Shown here one piece after another: positions 18,484 through 28,477 of a stretch of DNA of 64,000 bases (within the stretch, counting starts at the first letter, position 1; each line of letters starts with the position of its first letter). The notes under the pieces are model-generated. The model was not told the DNA's origin. It was given only the letters and a program-made list of their open reading frames with translations, and did no database searches. The position numbers and the translations under genes are program-made. This stretch comes from Pseudomonas frederiksbergensis (GTDB taxonomy: Bacteria; Pseudomonadota; Gammaproteobacteria; Pseudomonadales; Pseudomonadaceae): contig NZ_CP018319.1 of assembly GCF_001952935.1 (NCBI RefSeq), forward strand, positions 1,477,501-1,541,500, written 5' to 3'.

Positions 18484-19227
18484 TCATGCTGTTAGTTTTT
18501 CAGCTTGCTGTAGATAAGCTTCCCCAAGGGAGGACATTCCTGCTTCATACAAGATTTTCGCCGCCGTGTGCAGGAAGTTGCAGTGCCCCGAATACATGGC
18601 TTCATGCAACCAAGCCAATCCGCTATCCAACTGCCCTCGTTCTGTCAGGCAAGTGCCGTAACTGAACTGCCCACGAAAATCACCGCCCAGCGCCGAACGT
18701 CGATACCAATCAAACGCCGCCACAGGATCAGCAGGACAATAATGGCCTTGCTCCAGATATCGTCCCAGCAAGTTCATCGATTTCGCATGGCCCAGTTCCG
18801 CCGCCCGGCGATACAGACTCAGCGCTTGCTCCTGATCTTCGATGACACCCCGCCCGGTCGCCAGCAGATTTGCATAGTTGTACATCGCCCAATCCAGCCC
18901 TGCTTCGGCAGCCTGGCGATAATGCCCCGCAGCAACCGAAGCATTGGCCACGCAACCCCAACCATGCTCATGACAACGACCCAGCATGTTGCGCGCCATC
19001 AAGTGCCCGCCTTGGGCGGCGATCTCGAACCAGCGCAAGGCCAGCGGTTGATCCTGCTCGATGCCCTGCCCATCCAGCAGAATCTGCCCGAGCAAGGCCT
19101 GGGCGTCGAGTACACCTTCGCGGGCGGCGATCAGAATCGCCTGCGCAGCGCGCGCCGGGCTTTCCTCGAGCATGGCTTTGAGACGATCACCGTCGAGCAC
19201 TTCCTCGCGGCGCAGTTGATAACTCAT
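18484..19227 (-). CDS. Sel1-repeat (TPR-like) protein
   Basis: A 247-aa soluble helical-repeat protein with no signal peptide. Sel1 repeats are visible at about residues 35-70 ([20 protein letters not shown]), 71-106, 107-142 ([20 protein letters not shown]), 143-180 ([20 protein letters not shown]) and a fifth degenerate copy. Such repeats serve as scaffolds for protein-protein contacts. Its start ATG overlaps the piuC stop (ATGA), so it is translationally coupled to piuC. The same neighbour is found beside piuC in P. aeruginosa (PA4516), recalled from memory. The role in iron metabolism is unknown. Confidence 0.88.
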   Translation of the reverse strand: MSYQLRREEVLDGDRLKAMLEESPARAAQAILIAAREGVLDAQALLGQILLDGQGIEQDQPLALRWFEIAAQGGHLMARNMLGRCHEHGWGCVANASVAAGHYRQAAEAGLDWAMYNYANLLATGRGVIEDQEQALSLYRRAAELGHAKSMNLLGRYLEQGHYCPADPVAAFDWYRRSALGGDFRGQFSYGTCLTERGQLDSGLAWLHEAMYSGHCNFLHTAAKILYEAGMSSLGEAYLQQAEKLTA

Positions 19228-19904
19228 ACCTCGACCCAGCGACGCAACAGGTTGTGATACGTGCCGGTGAGGCGAATCAGCGAAGGGTGGTCGGGCATGT
19301 CTTGGGTCAGTTGCTGGATCGCCCCATCCATCTCGAACAGCAAGGCACGCTGGCTGTCTTCGCGGATCAGGCTTTGGGTCCAGAAGAACGAAGCGTAGCG
19401 AGTGCCGCGTGTCACGGCGTTGACTTTGTGCAGGCTGGTGCCGGGGTACAGAACCATGTCGCCGGCCGGCAACTTCACCCGTTGGGTGCCGTAGGTGTCC
19501 TGGATTTCCAGTTCGCCGCCGTCGTAGTCGTCCGGTTCGCTGAAGAACAGGGTGGCCGACAAATCGGTGCGCACCCGCTCGATGCTGCCCTTGGGCTGGC
19601 GCACGGCGTTGTCGATGTGAAAGTCAAAACTGCCGCCCGCCGTGTAACAGTTCAGCAACGGAGGAAAGACCTTGTGCGGTAACGCGGCTGACATGAACAG
19701 CGGATTTTTCCACAGCCGTTCCAGCATCGCCGCGCCGACTTCCTTGGCCAGCGGATGACCTTCCGGCAGTTGCAGATTGTGCTTGGCCTTGGCCGACTGG
19801 TAGCCGGCGGTGATCTTGCCGTCAGCCCAATCCGCCTGCTCCAGAGCCTCGCGGATGCGCTGCACTTCTTCTTTCGCGAACACGCCGGGAATGTGCAGCA
19901 GCAT
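19224..19904 (-). CDS. piuC: Fe(II)/2-oxoglutarate-dependent PKHD-type dioxygenase PiuC
   Basis: A 226-aa iron-dependent hydroxylase-like enzyme found next to siderophore receptors. The iron ligands are H96 and D98 (FDFHIDN) and H159 (SLHKVNAV), with R169 ten residues further on as the likely 2-oxoglutarate anchor. The start ATG at 19904 gives the usual N-terminus [15 protein letters not shown]; the longer frame would run through the promoter. It is divergent from piuA, and an AT-rich Fur-like site overlaps its upstream region. Its substrate is not established. Confidence 0.94.
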   Translation of the reverse strand: MLLHIPGVFAKEEVQRIREALEQADWADGKITAGYQSAKAKHNLQLPEGHPLAKEVGAAMLERLWKNPLFMSAALPHKVFPPLLNCYTAGGSFDFHIDNAVRQPKGSIERVRTDLSATLFFSEPDDYDGGELEIQDTYGTQRVKLPAGDMVLYPGTSLHKVNAVTRGTRYASFFWTQSLIREDSQRALLFEMDGAIQQLTQDMPDHPSLIRLTGTYHNLLRRWVEV

Positions 19905-19934
19905 GGGATGACACCTGAAGGCAAAGGGGTGCCA

Positions 19935-19953
19935 ATGGTATTGATTCTTATTG
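19935..19953. promoter_or_regulatory. Candidate Fur box upstream of piuC
   Basis: ATGGTATTGATTCTTATTG resembles the Fur consensus of repeated NAT units (GATAATGATAATCATTATC) at many positions and lies about 30 bases upstream of piuC. Iron control of the piu genes is known in Pseudomonas; the exact site here is a visual match only. Confidence 0.45.
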
Positions 19954-20048
19954 CCCGTGTAAAACACCGCGACGAACGAGACAGCAAAAACCGTAAGGGT
20001 AAATTGTAAAGAATGTAAATTTGTCGCGAATAGTAACGTTTCGCAATT

Positions 20049-20067
20049 GATACAAATAACTGTTTAC
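20049..20067. promoter_or_regulatory. Candidate Fur box upstream of piuA
   Basis: GATACAAATAACTGTTTAC matches 11 of 19 positions of the Fur consensus, 43 bases upstream of the piuA start. It is weaker than typical sites and is proposed because of its position. Confidence 0.35.
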
Positions 20068-20109
20068 CCTATATTCCGCGGCCTCAAATCCTTGGGGAGG
20101 GGAATTCTC

Positions 20110-22371
20110 ATGTCACGCCAACAATCACAATTACCGGTCAGTTCACCGCGTTTGCTCGCGTCTGCAATTGGCGTGGCGATCACTGCCGGCTCTGCGGGCC
20201 ATATGGCTTTCGCGGCTGAAAAGACTGACGAAAAAGCACCGGGCAACGTGATTTCCCTGGGCGCTACCGCTATCAACGGTGAAGCCCAGGACGAGACCTC
20301 CTACAAGACCGATACCTCGGCCAACAAGAAATACACCGCGCCGCTGCGTGAAACGCCGAAAACCGTCACCGTGATTCCGCAACAAGTGATTCGCGACACG
20401 GGCGCCACCAGTTTGGTCGATGCGCTGCGTACCACACCGGGTATCACCTTCGGTGCCGGTGAAGGCGGCAACCCGGCCGGCGATCGCCCGATCATTCGCG
20501 GCTTCAACGCAGAAAGCGATGTGTTCATCGACGGCATGCGCGACCCGGCCTCCCAGAGCCGTGAGATCTTCAACGTAGAATCGATCGAAGTCAGCAAGGG
20601 CCCGGGATCAGCCTTCACCGGCGCCGGTTCCACCGGTGGCAGCCTGAACCTGGTGAGCAAGACCGCCAAACTCGGTAATGCCTACAACGGCGGCTTCACC
20701 TGGGGCTCGGACCAGACCAAGCGCACCACCCTCGACCTGAACCAGCAGATGACCGACACCTCGGCCTTTCGTCTGAACCTGATGAAACACGAAGCCAACG
20801 TCGCCGGCCGTGATGCCGTGGACGTCAGCCGTTGGGGCGTAGCACCGTCCTTCGCGTTCGGCCTGGGGACCGACACCCGCCTGACCGTCGGTTACTACCA
20901 CGTCGAAACCGACGACATGCCCGACTACGGCCTGCCGTTGTCCTTGAGCCCCAACCGCAGCAAGTACAACGTCGATAAACCTGTGCATGTCGATCGTGAC
21001 AACTTCTACGGCCTCACCGGTCGCGACTATCGCCAGACCAGCAATGATAGCGGCACCATCGAGATCGAACACGATCTGAACGATAACCTGACCGTGTCGA
21101 ACAGCTTCCGCATGTCCCGTTCCACGCTCGATTACATCGTCACCAACCCGGACGACAGCAAGGGCAACGCGGCACTCGGCAGCGTGTATCGCGGCGCGAA
21201 AAGTCGTAACTCGACGTCCAGCGGCTGGATCAACCAGACCGACCTGAGTGCAAAATTCAACACCGGCGCCATCGAGCACAGTCTGGTGACCGGCCTTGAG
21301 TTTTCCTATCAGGACACCCACAACCGCCCGTACATCCTGACCTCGACCGCCAGCGGCACCCGCTGCAACCGTGCCCTGTTCAACTCCGGCGACTGCACCA
21401 GCCTGCAGAACCCGACGCCAGGGGATCACTGGAACGGCTCGATCACCGACAGCGCCGCGTTCACCGACACCGACACCAAAACCGCTGCGGCCTACGTGTT
21501 CGACACGCTGAAGTTCAACGAACAATGGTCCCTGAACCTGGGCCTGCGTTACGACAACTATCAGGTCAAATCCAGCGGCCACGCCAACGCCAGCAGCACC
21601 GTGCCAGCGAACGATTTCTCCCGTGAAAACACCAGCGACCTGGTCAACTACCAGATCGGCGTGGTCTACAACCCGTTGCCTAACGGCAGCATCTACGCGG
21701 CCTACTCCACCTCCAGCAACCCGTCCGGTGAAACCAGCGGCAACGGGGGCCTGGAACTGGCGGCGAACAACAGTGATCTGGACCCGGAAAAGAACCGCAA
21801 CTACGAGATCGGTACCAAGTGGGACTTCTTTGGTGACGACCTGTCGCTGACCGCCGCACTGTTCCGCACCGAGAAAACCAATGCGCGGATGAACGATCCG
21901 GATGGCGCCACCACGCAAGTGCTGGACGGCGAGCAGCGGGTAAATGGCGTGGAGCTGAGCTACAGCGGCAAACTGACCCGTAACTGGAGAGTCTTCGGCG
22001 GCTACACCTACATGGAAAGCGAAGTGGTCAAAACCACCCTCGCTGCCGATGAAGGCAACCACATGCCAAGCACTCCACGGAACAACTTCACGTTCTGGTC
22101 GACCTATGACCTGGTGCCGGACAAGTTGACCGTCGGCGCCGGTGCCACGTTCGTCGACTCGCAGTTCGGCAACATCGCCAACTCGGTGGAGATCCCGTCC
22201 TACTGGCGCTACGACGCAATGGCCAGCTATGCGCTGACCAAGAACGTCGACCTGCAACTCAACGTGCAGAACCTGACCGACGAGCGTTACTTCGACCAGA
22301 TACTGCAGACCCACTACGCCCACGTGGCGGCGGGTCGCACTGCCCTGCTGAGCGCCAACTTCCACTTCTGA
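20110..22371 (+). CDS. piuA: TonB-dependent catecholate-type siderophore receptor PiuA
   Basis: Outer-membrane receptor (753 aa) that imports ferric catecholate siderophores using TonB energy; in P. aeruginosa its orthologue also admits siderophore-antibiotic conjugates. A long signal peptide ends near HMAFAAEK. The plug domain follows (KTVTVIPQQVIRDTGATSLVD, then GGNPAGDRPIIRGF). The beta-barrel ends in LSANFHF with the C-terminal Phe needed for outer-membrane assembly. A barrel loop has a Cys pair (TRCNRALFNSGDCTS) common in Fiu/PiuA. The start at 20110 has GGGGAGG upstream. It is followed by a REP pair, a terminator and then piuB. Confidence 0.95.
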   Translation: MSRQQSQLPVSSPRLLASAIGVAITAGSAGHMAFAAEKTDEKAPGNVISLGATAINGEAQDETSYKTDTSANKKYTAPLRETPKTVTVIPQQVIRDTGATSLVDALRTTPGITFGAGEGGNPAGDRPIIRGFNAESDVFIDGMRDPASQSREIFNVESIEVSKGPGSAFTGAGSTGGSLNLVSKTAKLGNAYNGGFTWGSDQTKRTTLDLNQQMTDTSAFRLNLMKHEANVAGRDAVDVSRWGVAPSFAFGLGTDTRLTVGYYHVETDDMPDYGLPLSLSPNRSKYNVDKPVHVDRDNFYGLTGRDYRQTSNDSGTIEIEHDLNDNLTVSNSFRMSRSTLDYIVTNPDDSKGNAALGSVYRGAKSRNSTSSGWINQTDLSAKFNTGAIEHSLVTGLEFSYQDTHNRPYILTSTASGTRCNRALFNSGDCTSLQNPTPGDHWNGSITDSAAFTDTDTKTAAAYVFDTLKFNEQWSLNLGLRYDNYQVKSSGHANASSTVPANDFSRENTSDLVNYQIGVVYNPLPNGSIYAAYSTSSNPSGETSGNGGLELAANNSDLDPEKNRNYEIGTKWDFFGDDLSLTAALFRTEKTNARMNDPDGATTQVLDGEQRVNGVELSYSGKLTRNWRVFGGYTYMESEVVKTTLAADEGNHMPSTPRNNFTFWSTYDLVPDKLTVGAGATFVDSQFGNIANSVEIPSYWRYDAMASYALTKNVDLQLNVQNLTDERYFDQILQTHYAHVAAGRTALLSANFHF

Positions 22372-22374
22372 TCC

Positions 22375-22465
22375 TGTGGGAGCGAGCCTGCTCGCGATGA
22401 CGCCGGCACATTCAACATTGATGTTGGCTGACACACCGTCATCGCGAGCAAGCTGTGCTCCTACA
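22375..22465. repeat. REP-type inverted pair after piuA
   Basis: TGTGGGAGCGAGCCTGCTCGCGATGACG and its inverted partner CGTCATCGCGAGCAAGCTGTGCTCCTACA bracket a short spacer, directly after the piuA stop. Confidence 0.8.
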
Positions 22466-22496
22466 TGCGTGCGGATGGAAGCTGAAATCAGGGAAG

Positions 22497-22526
22497 GCCC
22501 CGTTCATCCAGGTGAACGGGGCTTTT
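22497..22526 (+). terminator. Intrinsic terminator between piuA and piuB
   Basis: Stem GCCCCGTTCA / TGAACGGGGC with a 6-nt loop followed by TTTT. It implies that piuB has its own promoter in the remaining 80 bases, or is expressed by read-through. Confidence 0.85.
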
Positions 22527-22608
22527 GTGCGCAAGAAAGAATCTTTCTCGACAACCCACGGCATAATGCGCGCCGTGATCATATTTTCGAACGAACAAGG
22601 CGAGTGAC

Positions 22609-25137
22609 GTGTTGAAGAAAACCCTGTTCCAGTTGCACTGGTTTTTCGGCATCAGCGCCGGACTGGTCCTGGCCCTGATGGGCATCACCGGGGCGACGGT
22701 ATCGTTTCAGGATGAAATCCTGCGCGCGCTGAACCCTTCTGTGTTGCAGGTCGAAAAGCAGGTCGCTGGCGTCCTGCCGCCCGCCGAACTGGTGGAAAAA
22801 ATCGAAGGCGCCTCGGGCAAGAAAGTCTCGATGCTCTGGGTCGAGACCGACAGCGGCAACGCCGCGCGCGTGATCTTTACCCCGCCACCGGGCGAACGAC
22901 GTGGGCAGATGCGCTACTTCGACCCGTACACCGCCGAGTTCATGGGCGACGCCACTGGCCAGGATTTCTTCGGCCTGATGCTGCAACTGCACCGCTTCCT
23001 CGCCATGGGCGATACCGGTCGGCAAATCACCGGCGCATGCACGCTGATTCTCGTGTTCTTCTGCCTGTCCGGTCTGTACCTGCGCTGGCCGCGTCAGTGG
23101 AAAAGCTGGCGTGCCTGGCTGACCCTCGACTGGAAGAAAAAAGGCCGCAGCTTCAACTGGGATCTGCACTCGGTGGCCGGTACCTGGTGCCTGGTGTTTT
23201 ACCTCCTGGCCGCACTCACCGGTTTGTCCTGGTCCTATGAGTGGTACAACAAGGGTCTGACCCGACTGCTTTCCGACTCGCCGCAGAACGAGCGCGCCCG
23301 CAGCGGTCGCGGTCCTGCGCCAAGCGGCCCGGCGCCTACCGCCGATTACGCCGCGATGTGGAGCAGCATCTACAGCGCTGCCGGCCCGGCACTAAGCGCC
23401 TACAACATCCGCATGCCGCCCGTGGCCGGAAAACCCGCCACCGTGTTCTACCTGTTGAACACCTCGCCCCACGATCGCGCGCTGAACCAGATCACGCTGG
23501 ACCCGGCGACCGGTATCGTCGCGCGGCATGATCGCTACAGTGACAAGAGCCTCAAGGCGCAACTGCTGACCAGCATTTACGCGCTGCACGTCGGCAGTTA
23601 TTTCGGAATCATCGGGCGGATCATCCTGACGATCAGCTCGCTGACGATGCCGCTGTTTTTCATCACGGGCTGGTTGTTGTACCTCGATCGCCGGCGCAAG
23701 AAAAAACAGATCAAGGATGCCCGCAACGGCCTCGCGCAACCGGGTAGCGACACGCCGGCATGGCTGATCGGCTTCGCCAGCCAGAGCGGCTTTGCCGAGC
23801 AACTGGCGTGGCAGACCGCCGGGCAATTGCAGGCTGCGGGCCTGCCGGTGAAGGTTCAGCCGCTGGCGGACGTCAGCGAGCAAGACTTGCGTGATTCCAG
23901 CAATGCGTTGTTCGTCGTCAGCACCTTCGGCGACGGTGAAGCGCCGGACAGCGCCCGGGGGTTCGAGCGCAAAGTGCTGCGGCGGACATTGAGCCTGGAA
24001 AGCCTGAACTACGCCGTCCTCGGTCTCGGTGATCGGCAGTATCAGCACTTCTGCGGTTTCGCCCGACGCTTGCACACCTGGCTGGGCGAGCACGGCGGCA
24101 AGACCCTGTTCGCGCCGGTGGAGGTCGACAGCGGCGACCCTTACGCCTTGCGTCACTGGCAGCAGCAACTGGGCTTGCTGACCGGACAGGCCCCCGTGGA
24201 CACCTGGCAAGCGCCAAGCTATGACAACTGGAACCTGACCCGCCGTGATTTGCTCAACCCTGACAGCAGCGGTTCGGGCGTTTATCTTCTCGGCCTCACT
24301 GCACCCAGCACCAGCAGCTGGCTGGCCGGTGACCTGGTGGAAGTGTTGCCGCGCAATTGTCCGTGGGCGATCGAACACTTCCTCGATGGCCTGGGCATTG
24401 ACGGTCGCGCCACGGTTGCGCTCGACGGCTTGTCGCAATCGCTGGAACAAGCCCTCGCCAGTCGACAACTGCCCGAAAACAGGGCTCACCTGGTCGGCCT
24501 GCATGCGCAGGCGCTGGTGGACGCGCTGGTGCCCCTGGCCATGCGCGAATATTCCATCGCCTCGATCGCCGCCGATGGCATCCTCGAACTGATCGTGCGC
24601 CAGGAACTGCATCCTGACGGCAGCCTGGGTGTCGGCTCCGGCTGGCTGACCGAACACGCCCCGGTGGGCGGCACCATCAGCCTGCGCGTACGGCGCAACA
24701 GCGGTTTCCACCTGCCGGTCGAACCGGTGCCGATGATCCTGCTGGGCAACGGCACCGGCCTGGCCGGGCTGCGCAGTTTGCTCAAGGCGCGGATCGCCGA
24801 TGGCCAGCAACGTCATTGGCTGTTGTTCGGCGAACGCAATCGCGAGCATGACTATCTGTGTCGCGATGAGCTTGAGGAGTGGTTGATTTCGGGGGATCTG
24901 GAGCGGCTGGACCTGGCGTTCTCGCGGGATCAGGCCGAGAAGATCTACGTGCAGGATCGACTGCGCGAGTCGGCGGGCGAGTTGAAAAAATGGCTGGCCG
25001 AGGGTGCGGTGATCTACATCTGCGGCAGCCTGCAAGGGATGGCTTCAGGCGTGGATCACGTACTCAACGAAATACTCGGAATTGCAGAGGTCGACCGGTT
25101 GATCGAGCAAGGTCGCTACCGCCGCGACGTCTACTGA
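22609..25137 (+). CDS. piuB: PepSY-domain membrane flavoreductase PiuB
   Basis: An 842-aa inner-membrane oxidoreductase. Residues 1-370 carry the PepSY/PepSY-TM region with membrane helices near 10-35, 140-160, 190-210 and 340-360. Residues about 385-520 form a flavodoxin-like FMN domain ([16 protein letters not shown], then [15 protein letters not shown]). The C-terminal part is an FAD/NADPH reductase as in sulphite reductase flavoprotein ([21 protein letters not shown], then [13 protein letters not shown]). Such proteins probably reduce ferric siderophores at the inner membrane. The start is GTG 22609 (or TTG 22612) with AAGGCGAG upstream. The order speC, Sel1, piuC, piuA, piuB matches the P. 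aeruginosa PA4519-PA4513 region. Confidence 0.9.
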   Translation: MLKKTLFQLHWFFGISAGLVLALMGITGATVSFQDEILRALNPSVLQVEKQVAGVLPPAELVEKIEGASGKKVSMLWVETDSGNAARVIFTPPPGERRGQMRYFDPYTAEFMGDATGQDFFGLMLQLHRFLAMGDTGRQITGACTLILVFFCLSGLYLRWPRQWKSWRAWLTLDWKKKGRSFNWDLHSVAGTWCLVFYLLAALTGLSWSYEWYNKGLTRLLSDSPQNERARSGRGPAPSGPAPTADYAAMWSSIYSAAGPALSAYNIRMPPVAGKPATVFYLLNTSPHDRALNQITLDPATGIVARHDRYSDKSLKAQLLTSIYALHVGSYFGIIGRIILTISSLTMPLFFITGWLLYLDRRRKKKQIKDARNGLAQPGSDTPAWLIGFASQSGFAEQLAWQTAGQLQAAGLPVKVQPLADVSEQDLRDSSNALFVVSTFGDGEAPDSARGFERKVLRRTLSLESLNYAVLGLGDRQYQHFCGFARRLHTWLGEHGGKTLFAPVEVDSGDPYALRHWQQQLGLLTGQAPVDTWQAPSYDNWNLTRRDLLNPDSSGSGVYLLGLTAPSTSSWLAGDLVEVLPRNCPWAIEHFLDGLGIDGRATVALDGLSQSLEQALASRQLPENRAHLVGLHAQALVDALVPLAMREYSIASIAADGILELIVRQELHPDGSLGVGSGWLTEHAPVGGTISLRVRRNSGFHLPVEPVPMILLGNGTGLAGLRSLLKARIADGQQRHWLLFGERNREHDYLCRDELEEWLISGDLERLDLAFSRDQAEKIYVQDRLRESAGELKKWLAEGAVIYICGSLQGMASGVDHVLNEILGIAEVDRLIEQGRYRRDVY

Positions 25138-25149
25138 TCCACCATGCCT

Positions 25150-25260
25150 GATCGTTCCCACGCTCTGCGTGGGAATGCCTCAACGGACGCTCCGCGTTCG
25201 GCTCTGGATGGGACGCGGAGCGTCTCGGGCTGCATTCCCACGCAGAGCGTGGGAACGATC
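25150..25260. repeat. 111-bp palindromic intergenic element, copy 1
   Basis: Starts GATCGTTCCCACGCTCTGCG and ends in the exact inverse (CGCAGAGCGTGGGAACGATC). An inner inverted pair (GACGCTCCGCGTTC / GACGCGGAGCGTC) completes a long double hairpin. The same element recurs at 36530-36638. Confidence 0.9.
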
Positions 25261-25273
25261 ATGCGCTGATATC

Positions 25274-26815
25274 TCAGACCGGTTGTAACCGTTGTTCAAA
25301 CACCCCAACCCCATCCAAATCCCGCAACACCACGCTCATCTCCCCCGTCTGCCCATCAATATTCACCTCACCAAAAAACTGAAACCCGGCAAACGGCGAG
25401 GTGTTCTGTGCCGGTGGTGCTTTCTCGAACACCACCTGCGGACCAAAGGTCTTATCCAGCGAATCAGGCCCGAAACTCCCCGCATTCAAAGGCCCGGCGA
25501 CAAACTCCCAGAACGGTTCGAAATCCTGAAATGCCGCTCGATCCGGGTGGTAATGGTGCGCGGCGCAGTAATGCACATCCGCCGTCAGCCAGACAAAATT
25601 GCGCACCTGCTGCGCCCTCAGAAAACCGAGCAATTCGGCGATTTCCATTTCACGCCCCTGGGCCGGTCCCGGCTCGCCATTGGCCACAGCTTCCCAACGC
25701 GTCACGCCAGGGATGACTTCACCGTCCGGTACGCCGAGGCCAATCGGCATATCAGCAGCGATGACTTTCCACTGGGCCTTGGAGGCCTTCAACTCACGTT
25801 TGAGCCAGTCCAGTTGTTCACGACCCAGGAACGGTTTGGCGGCGCCCAGATTGTCGTCATTGGCCCCGCGATAACTGCGCATGTCGAGCACGAACACATC
25901 GAGCAACGGACCGTAACCGAGCTTGCGATAAATCCGCCCACCGCCATCGGCGCTCTGCAACCGCATCGGTGCATATTCGAGCCAGGCCTGACGCGCGCGA
26001 CCGACCAGGCTGTGGATATCTTTACTCTTGTAGCGCTCATCCAGTTGCTTGCCCGGCGACCAGTTGTTGACCACTTCATGGTCGTCCCACTGCCAGATCT
26101 GCGGAACCTCGGCATTGAAGCGGCGGATGTTTTCGTCCATCAGGTTGTAGCGGTAATTGCCGCGATAATCGTCGAGGGTTTCGGCGACTTTGCTCTTGGC
26201 TTCAGAGGTGATGTTGCGCCACACGCGGCCGCTCTCTGTGGTGAGCTGCGCAGGTATCGGACCGTCGGCGTAGATGGTGTCGCCGCTGTGGATAAAGAAG
26301 TCTGGCAGGCGCAAACGCATGGCTTCGTAGATGCGCATGCCGCCGATGTCCGGGTTAATGCCGAAGCCCTGGCCGGCGGTGTCGCCGCTCCAGACGAAAC
26401 GGAGGTCGCGACGGGTTTGCGGCACGCTGCGCAGATGGCCGAACCACGGTTCGCTGGCGACGCCGCTCTGGGCGTCTTCGAAGTGCACGCGGTAGAAAAT
26501 CGCCTGGCCCGCGGGCAGGCCGGTGAGTTCGACACGGGCCGTGAAATCGGTATCGGACACGGCCAACGGCGAGACAAAACGACGGGGATTGCTGAACAGG
26601 CTGCGGGTGTCCCATTCCACCACCATGCGCGCAGGGCGATCGCAGCGGCTCCAGATCATCGCCCGGTCACCCAGCACGTCGCCGGACTGCACGCCATCGG
26701 TGAGTTGCGGCCGATCCTTGACCGAGGCAATGACGGCCGGCGCCAGGCCCGGCAACAACAGCCCGGCACCCACGGCTTGTATGACACGACGGCGGCCGAG
26801 GTCGAATTCGCTCAT
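25274..26815 (-). CDS. phoD: Tat-exported alkaline phosphatase D
   Basis: A PhoD-family metallophosphatase/phosphodiesterase (513 aa) exported by the twin-arginine system: the N-terminus has GRRRVIQAVGAGLLLPGLA. The N-terminal beta domain of PhoD follows. The catalytic part shows WSGDTAGQG (metal-binding Asp), FIHSGDTIYADGP, QIWQWDDHEVVNNW and WLTADVHYCAAHHYHP. All of these are conserved calcium/iron ligands of PhoD. AGGGAGAG precedes the ATG. The gene is convergent with piuB and divergent from the bacteriocin genes. PhoD enzymes are usually induced by phosphate limitation, but no Pho box was found. Confidence 0.94.
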   Translation of the reverse strand: MSEFDLGRRRVIQAVGAGLLLPGLAPAVIASVKDRPQLTDGVQSGDVLGDRAMIWSRCDRPARMVVEWDTRSLFSNPRRFVSPLAVSDTDFTARVELTGLPAGQAIFYRVHFEDAQSGVASEPWFGHLRSVPQTRRDLRFVWSGDTAGQGFGINPDIGGMRIYEAMRLRLPDFFIHSGDTIYADGPIPAQLTTESGRVWRNITSEAKSKVAETLDDYRGNYRYNLMDENIRRFNAEVPQIWQWDDHEVVNNWSPGKQLDERYKSKDIHSLVGRARQAWLEYAPMRLQSADGGGRIYRKLGYGPLLDVFVLDMRSYRGANDDNLGAAKPFLGREQLDWLKRELKASKAQWKVIAADMPIGLGVPDGEVIPGVTRWEAVANGEPGPAQGREMEIAELLGFLRAQQVRNFVWLTADVHYCAAHHYHPDRAAFQDFEPFWEFVAGPLNAGSFGPDSLDKTFGPQVVFEKAPPAQNTSPFAGFQFFGEVNIDGQTGEMSVVLRDLDGVGVFEQRLQPV

Positions 26816-26842
26816 GGTGCTCTCCCTGAAAAAGGAAAACTA

Positions 26843-26962
26843 AAGCATGGCTGGATGACTCAGGCATGACACAGAAATCAGCCAACACCACAAATCCCTT
26901 GTGGGAGCGGGCTTGCTCGCGAAAGCGGTGCAACAGTCACTATTTTCGTTGAATGTTAAACC
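26843..26962. repeat. Direct repeat copy 1 flanking the bacteriocin cassette (contains a REP)
   Basis: This stretch shares AAGCATGGC, CATGACACAGAAATC (26865-26879), GCCAACAC, CCCTTGTGGGAGCGG, CTTGCTCGCGAAA-CGGT, AACAG-CA and TGAATGT with 28731-28864, in the same order and orientation. A second REP unit in the same orientation follows to 26990. Confidence 0.8.
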
Positions 26963-27064
26963 CTGTGGGAGCATGGCTTGCCCGCGATGAAGAATAACGC
27001 GGTCATGCTGACTCGCCACCAAAGCCCCTGCAATACCATGAAATAGGAAATTTCAGCGCCGCTT

Positions 27065-27080
27065 TTAGGAAACGTCCTAA
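27065..27080. promoter_or_regulatory. Inverted repeat upstream of the bacteriocin
   Basis: TTAGGA-AACG-TCCTAA, 66 bases before the bacteriocin start. It could be an operator, but it does not match LexA or the PrtN box, so the regulator is unknown. Confidence 0.3.
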
Positions 27081-27145
27081 CGCCAATACCCGAGCGCCCT
27101 GGATAAGTTCGAGGCTGCTCCGGACACACGCGAAAAAGGACGCCT

Positions 27146-28477
27146 ATGGCACGCGACAAGGACATCCCGCAAGTCTGGGAACACAGCACTGGTGGCGGCG
27201 GCTCGGGCATTGGATACCGTTACCTGCGAGACATGACCCCAACTGAGTTAGCCGAGCGTGAGGCGAGGCAAAAGACCTACGACGACATGCTCGCCCGGCA
27301 ACAGGTTTATGAAGATCGCATTTTCAAAGAAGTCGAACAGAGCAAACAGTTCGCCACACGAGGCTGCGTATTCGCCAAAAACTGCAACCTCCCCGACGGC
27401 GTCATCAATCACGACAACCCCGCCGGGTTTGTCCCCGTCGAGAAACTGGCTGACTACGGGTTGTGGGCCGTGCTTGGCACCGGCGCATCGATTACCGCCG
27501 AAGGTGCACCGCTCAAATGGGCAGCCGGCTCAGCAACGGGCAACATCTTGGCGCAACGTCTTAGCGGTTCGCTCGCCCTTGCCTTGACTGGTTCGGCGGT
27601 GACGGCGGGTGCCGCGACAGGAACCGTGGCGCTACTGATGCCGAACACCCTTTCGCCCGACAGTGCTTTCTACAAAAACGAGCAATACGCGCTGTTGGAG
27701 AAGGGACGAACTCGCGTCCGTGTGAACGTGAAGACGTTGCCCGACGGTTCCGTCAGCGCTTGCGGTTTCTACACTGGAGGGAAGAAGGACTGGGAATTCG
27801 TCCCGGTCATCAAGGCCAAACAGGAAGGTGAAAAGTTCGTCGCCGACCTCGGCAACGGCATTGGCCTGATCTGGACGCCCGCGGCAGATCCTGACGACGC
27901 CCCGAAGATCCCTGCCCTGGAAGGCGCCCCGCCGCTGCCGACGAACTGGGTGTACCCGCCCACCGAACAGGCCGACAAGATCCTGGTAAACCCGGAGCAT
28001 CCGCCCGAGTATCAGGATGCGATCGTCTGGTTTCCTGCGGATGCCGGGCTTGAGCCGATTTACATCGTGCTCAACGCCCGGTATGAGCCGGGTGGCGTTA
28101 CGGGGGTGGGTGAGGATGTGTCAGGGATTTGGCTTGCTGGGGCTGGCACCGGGCTAGGTGCCCCCATTCCAACGCGGATTGCGGATCAGTTAAGAGGACA
28201 AACGTTTAGAGACTTCGACGCTTTCAGGGCCGCGTTTTGGACCGCCGTTGGAAATGATCCCGAACTACTCAGCCAGTTCAAACCGACTAACAGAGGCAAG
28301 CTCTTGAATGGCAAAGCACCATTTGCCCAAAGGCCGGAACACAACGGAGAAAACGCTCGCTACGAAATACATCATATTGAGCACATCAAGAATGGAGGTG
28401 CAGTTTATGACGTGGACAATCTCTCAGTAGTTACACCGAAGTGGCACGTCGAAATTCACCGGGAGGACAGGCAATGA
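27146..28477 (+). CDS. S-type pyocin-like bacteriocin with colicin E9-type HNH DNase domain
   Basis: A 443-aa toxin. The C-terminal 120 residues match the colicin E2/E9 and pyocin S nuclease: GAPIPTRIADQLRG, then FRAAFWTAVGNDPELLSQF, then the HNH site. Spacing places E407, H409, H410, N425, H434 and H438 at the E9 catalytic and metal positions (E100, H102, H103, N118, H127, H131). Before it, at about 170-320, is a pyocin-S domain ending IVWFPADAGLEPIYIVL. The first 110 residues hold a Gly-rich stretch and a charged helix instead of the long receptor-binding domain of typical 600-750-aa S-pyocins. A hydrophobic Ala/Gly-rich segment spans about 110-170. The start ATG has AAAAGGAC upstream. Its stop overlaps the immunity start (ATGA). 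Confidence 0.9.
   Translation: MARDKDIPQVWEHSTGGGGSGIGYRYLRDMTPTELAEREARQKTYDDMLARQQVYEDRIFKEVEQSKQFATRGCVFAKNCNLPDGVINHDNPAGFVPVEKLADYGLWAVLGTGASITAEGAPLKWAAGSATGNILAQRLSGSLALALTGSAVTAGAATGTVALLMPNTLSPDSAFYKNEQYALLEKGRTRVRVNVKTLPDGSVSACGFYTGGKKDWEFVPVIKAKQEGEKFVADLGNGIGLIWTPAADPDDAPKIPALEGAPPLPTNWVYPPTEQADKILVNPEHPPEYQDAIVWFPADAGLEPIYIVLNARYEPGGVTGVGEDVSGIWLAGAGTGLGAPIPTRIADQLRGQTFRDFDAFRAAFWTAVGNDPELLSQFKPTNRGKLLNGKAPFAQRPEHNGENARYEIHHIEHIKNGGAVYDVDNLSVVTPKWHVEIHREDRQ

Noticed and set aside
20608..22434. Minus-strand open frame of 608 codons across piuA
   Set aside because: Antisense shadow with Val/Gly/Arg-rich composition inside an intact TonB receptor gene.
27000..27145. SOS (LexA) box or PrtN box in front of the bacteriocin
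   Set aside because: Searched by eye for CTGT-N8-ACAG and ATTGNNGT patterns; no acceptable match was found.
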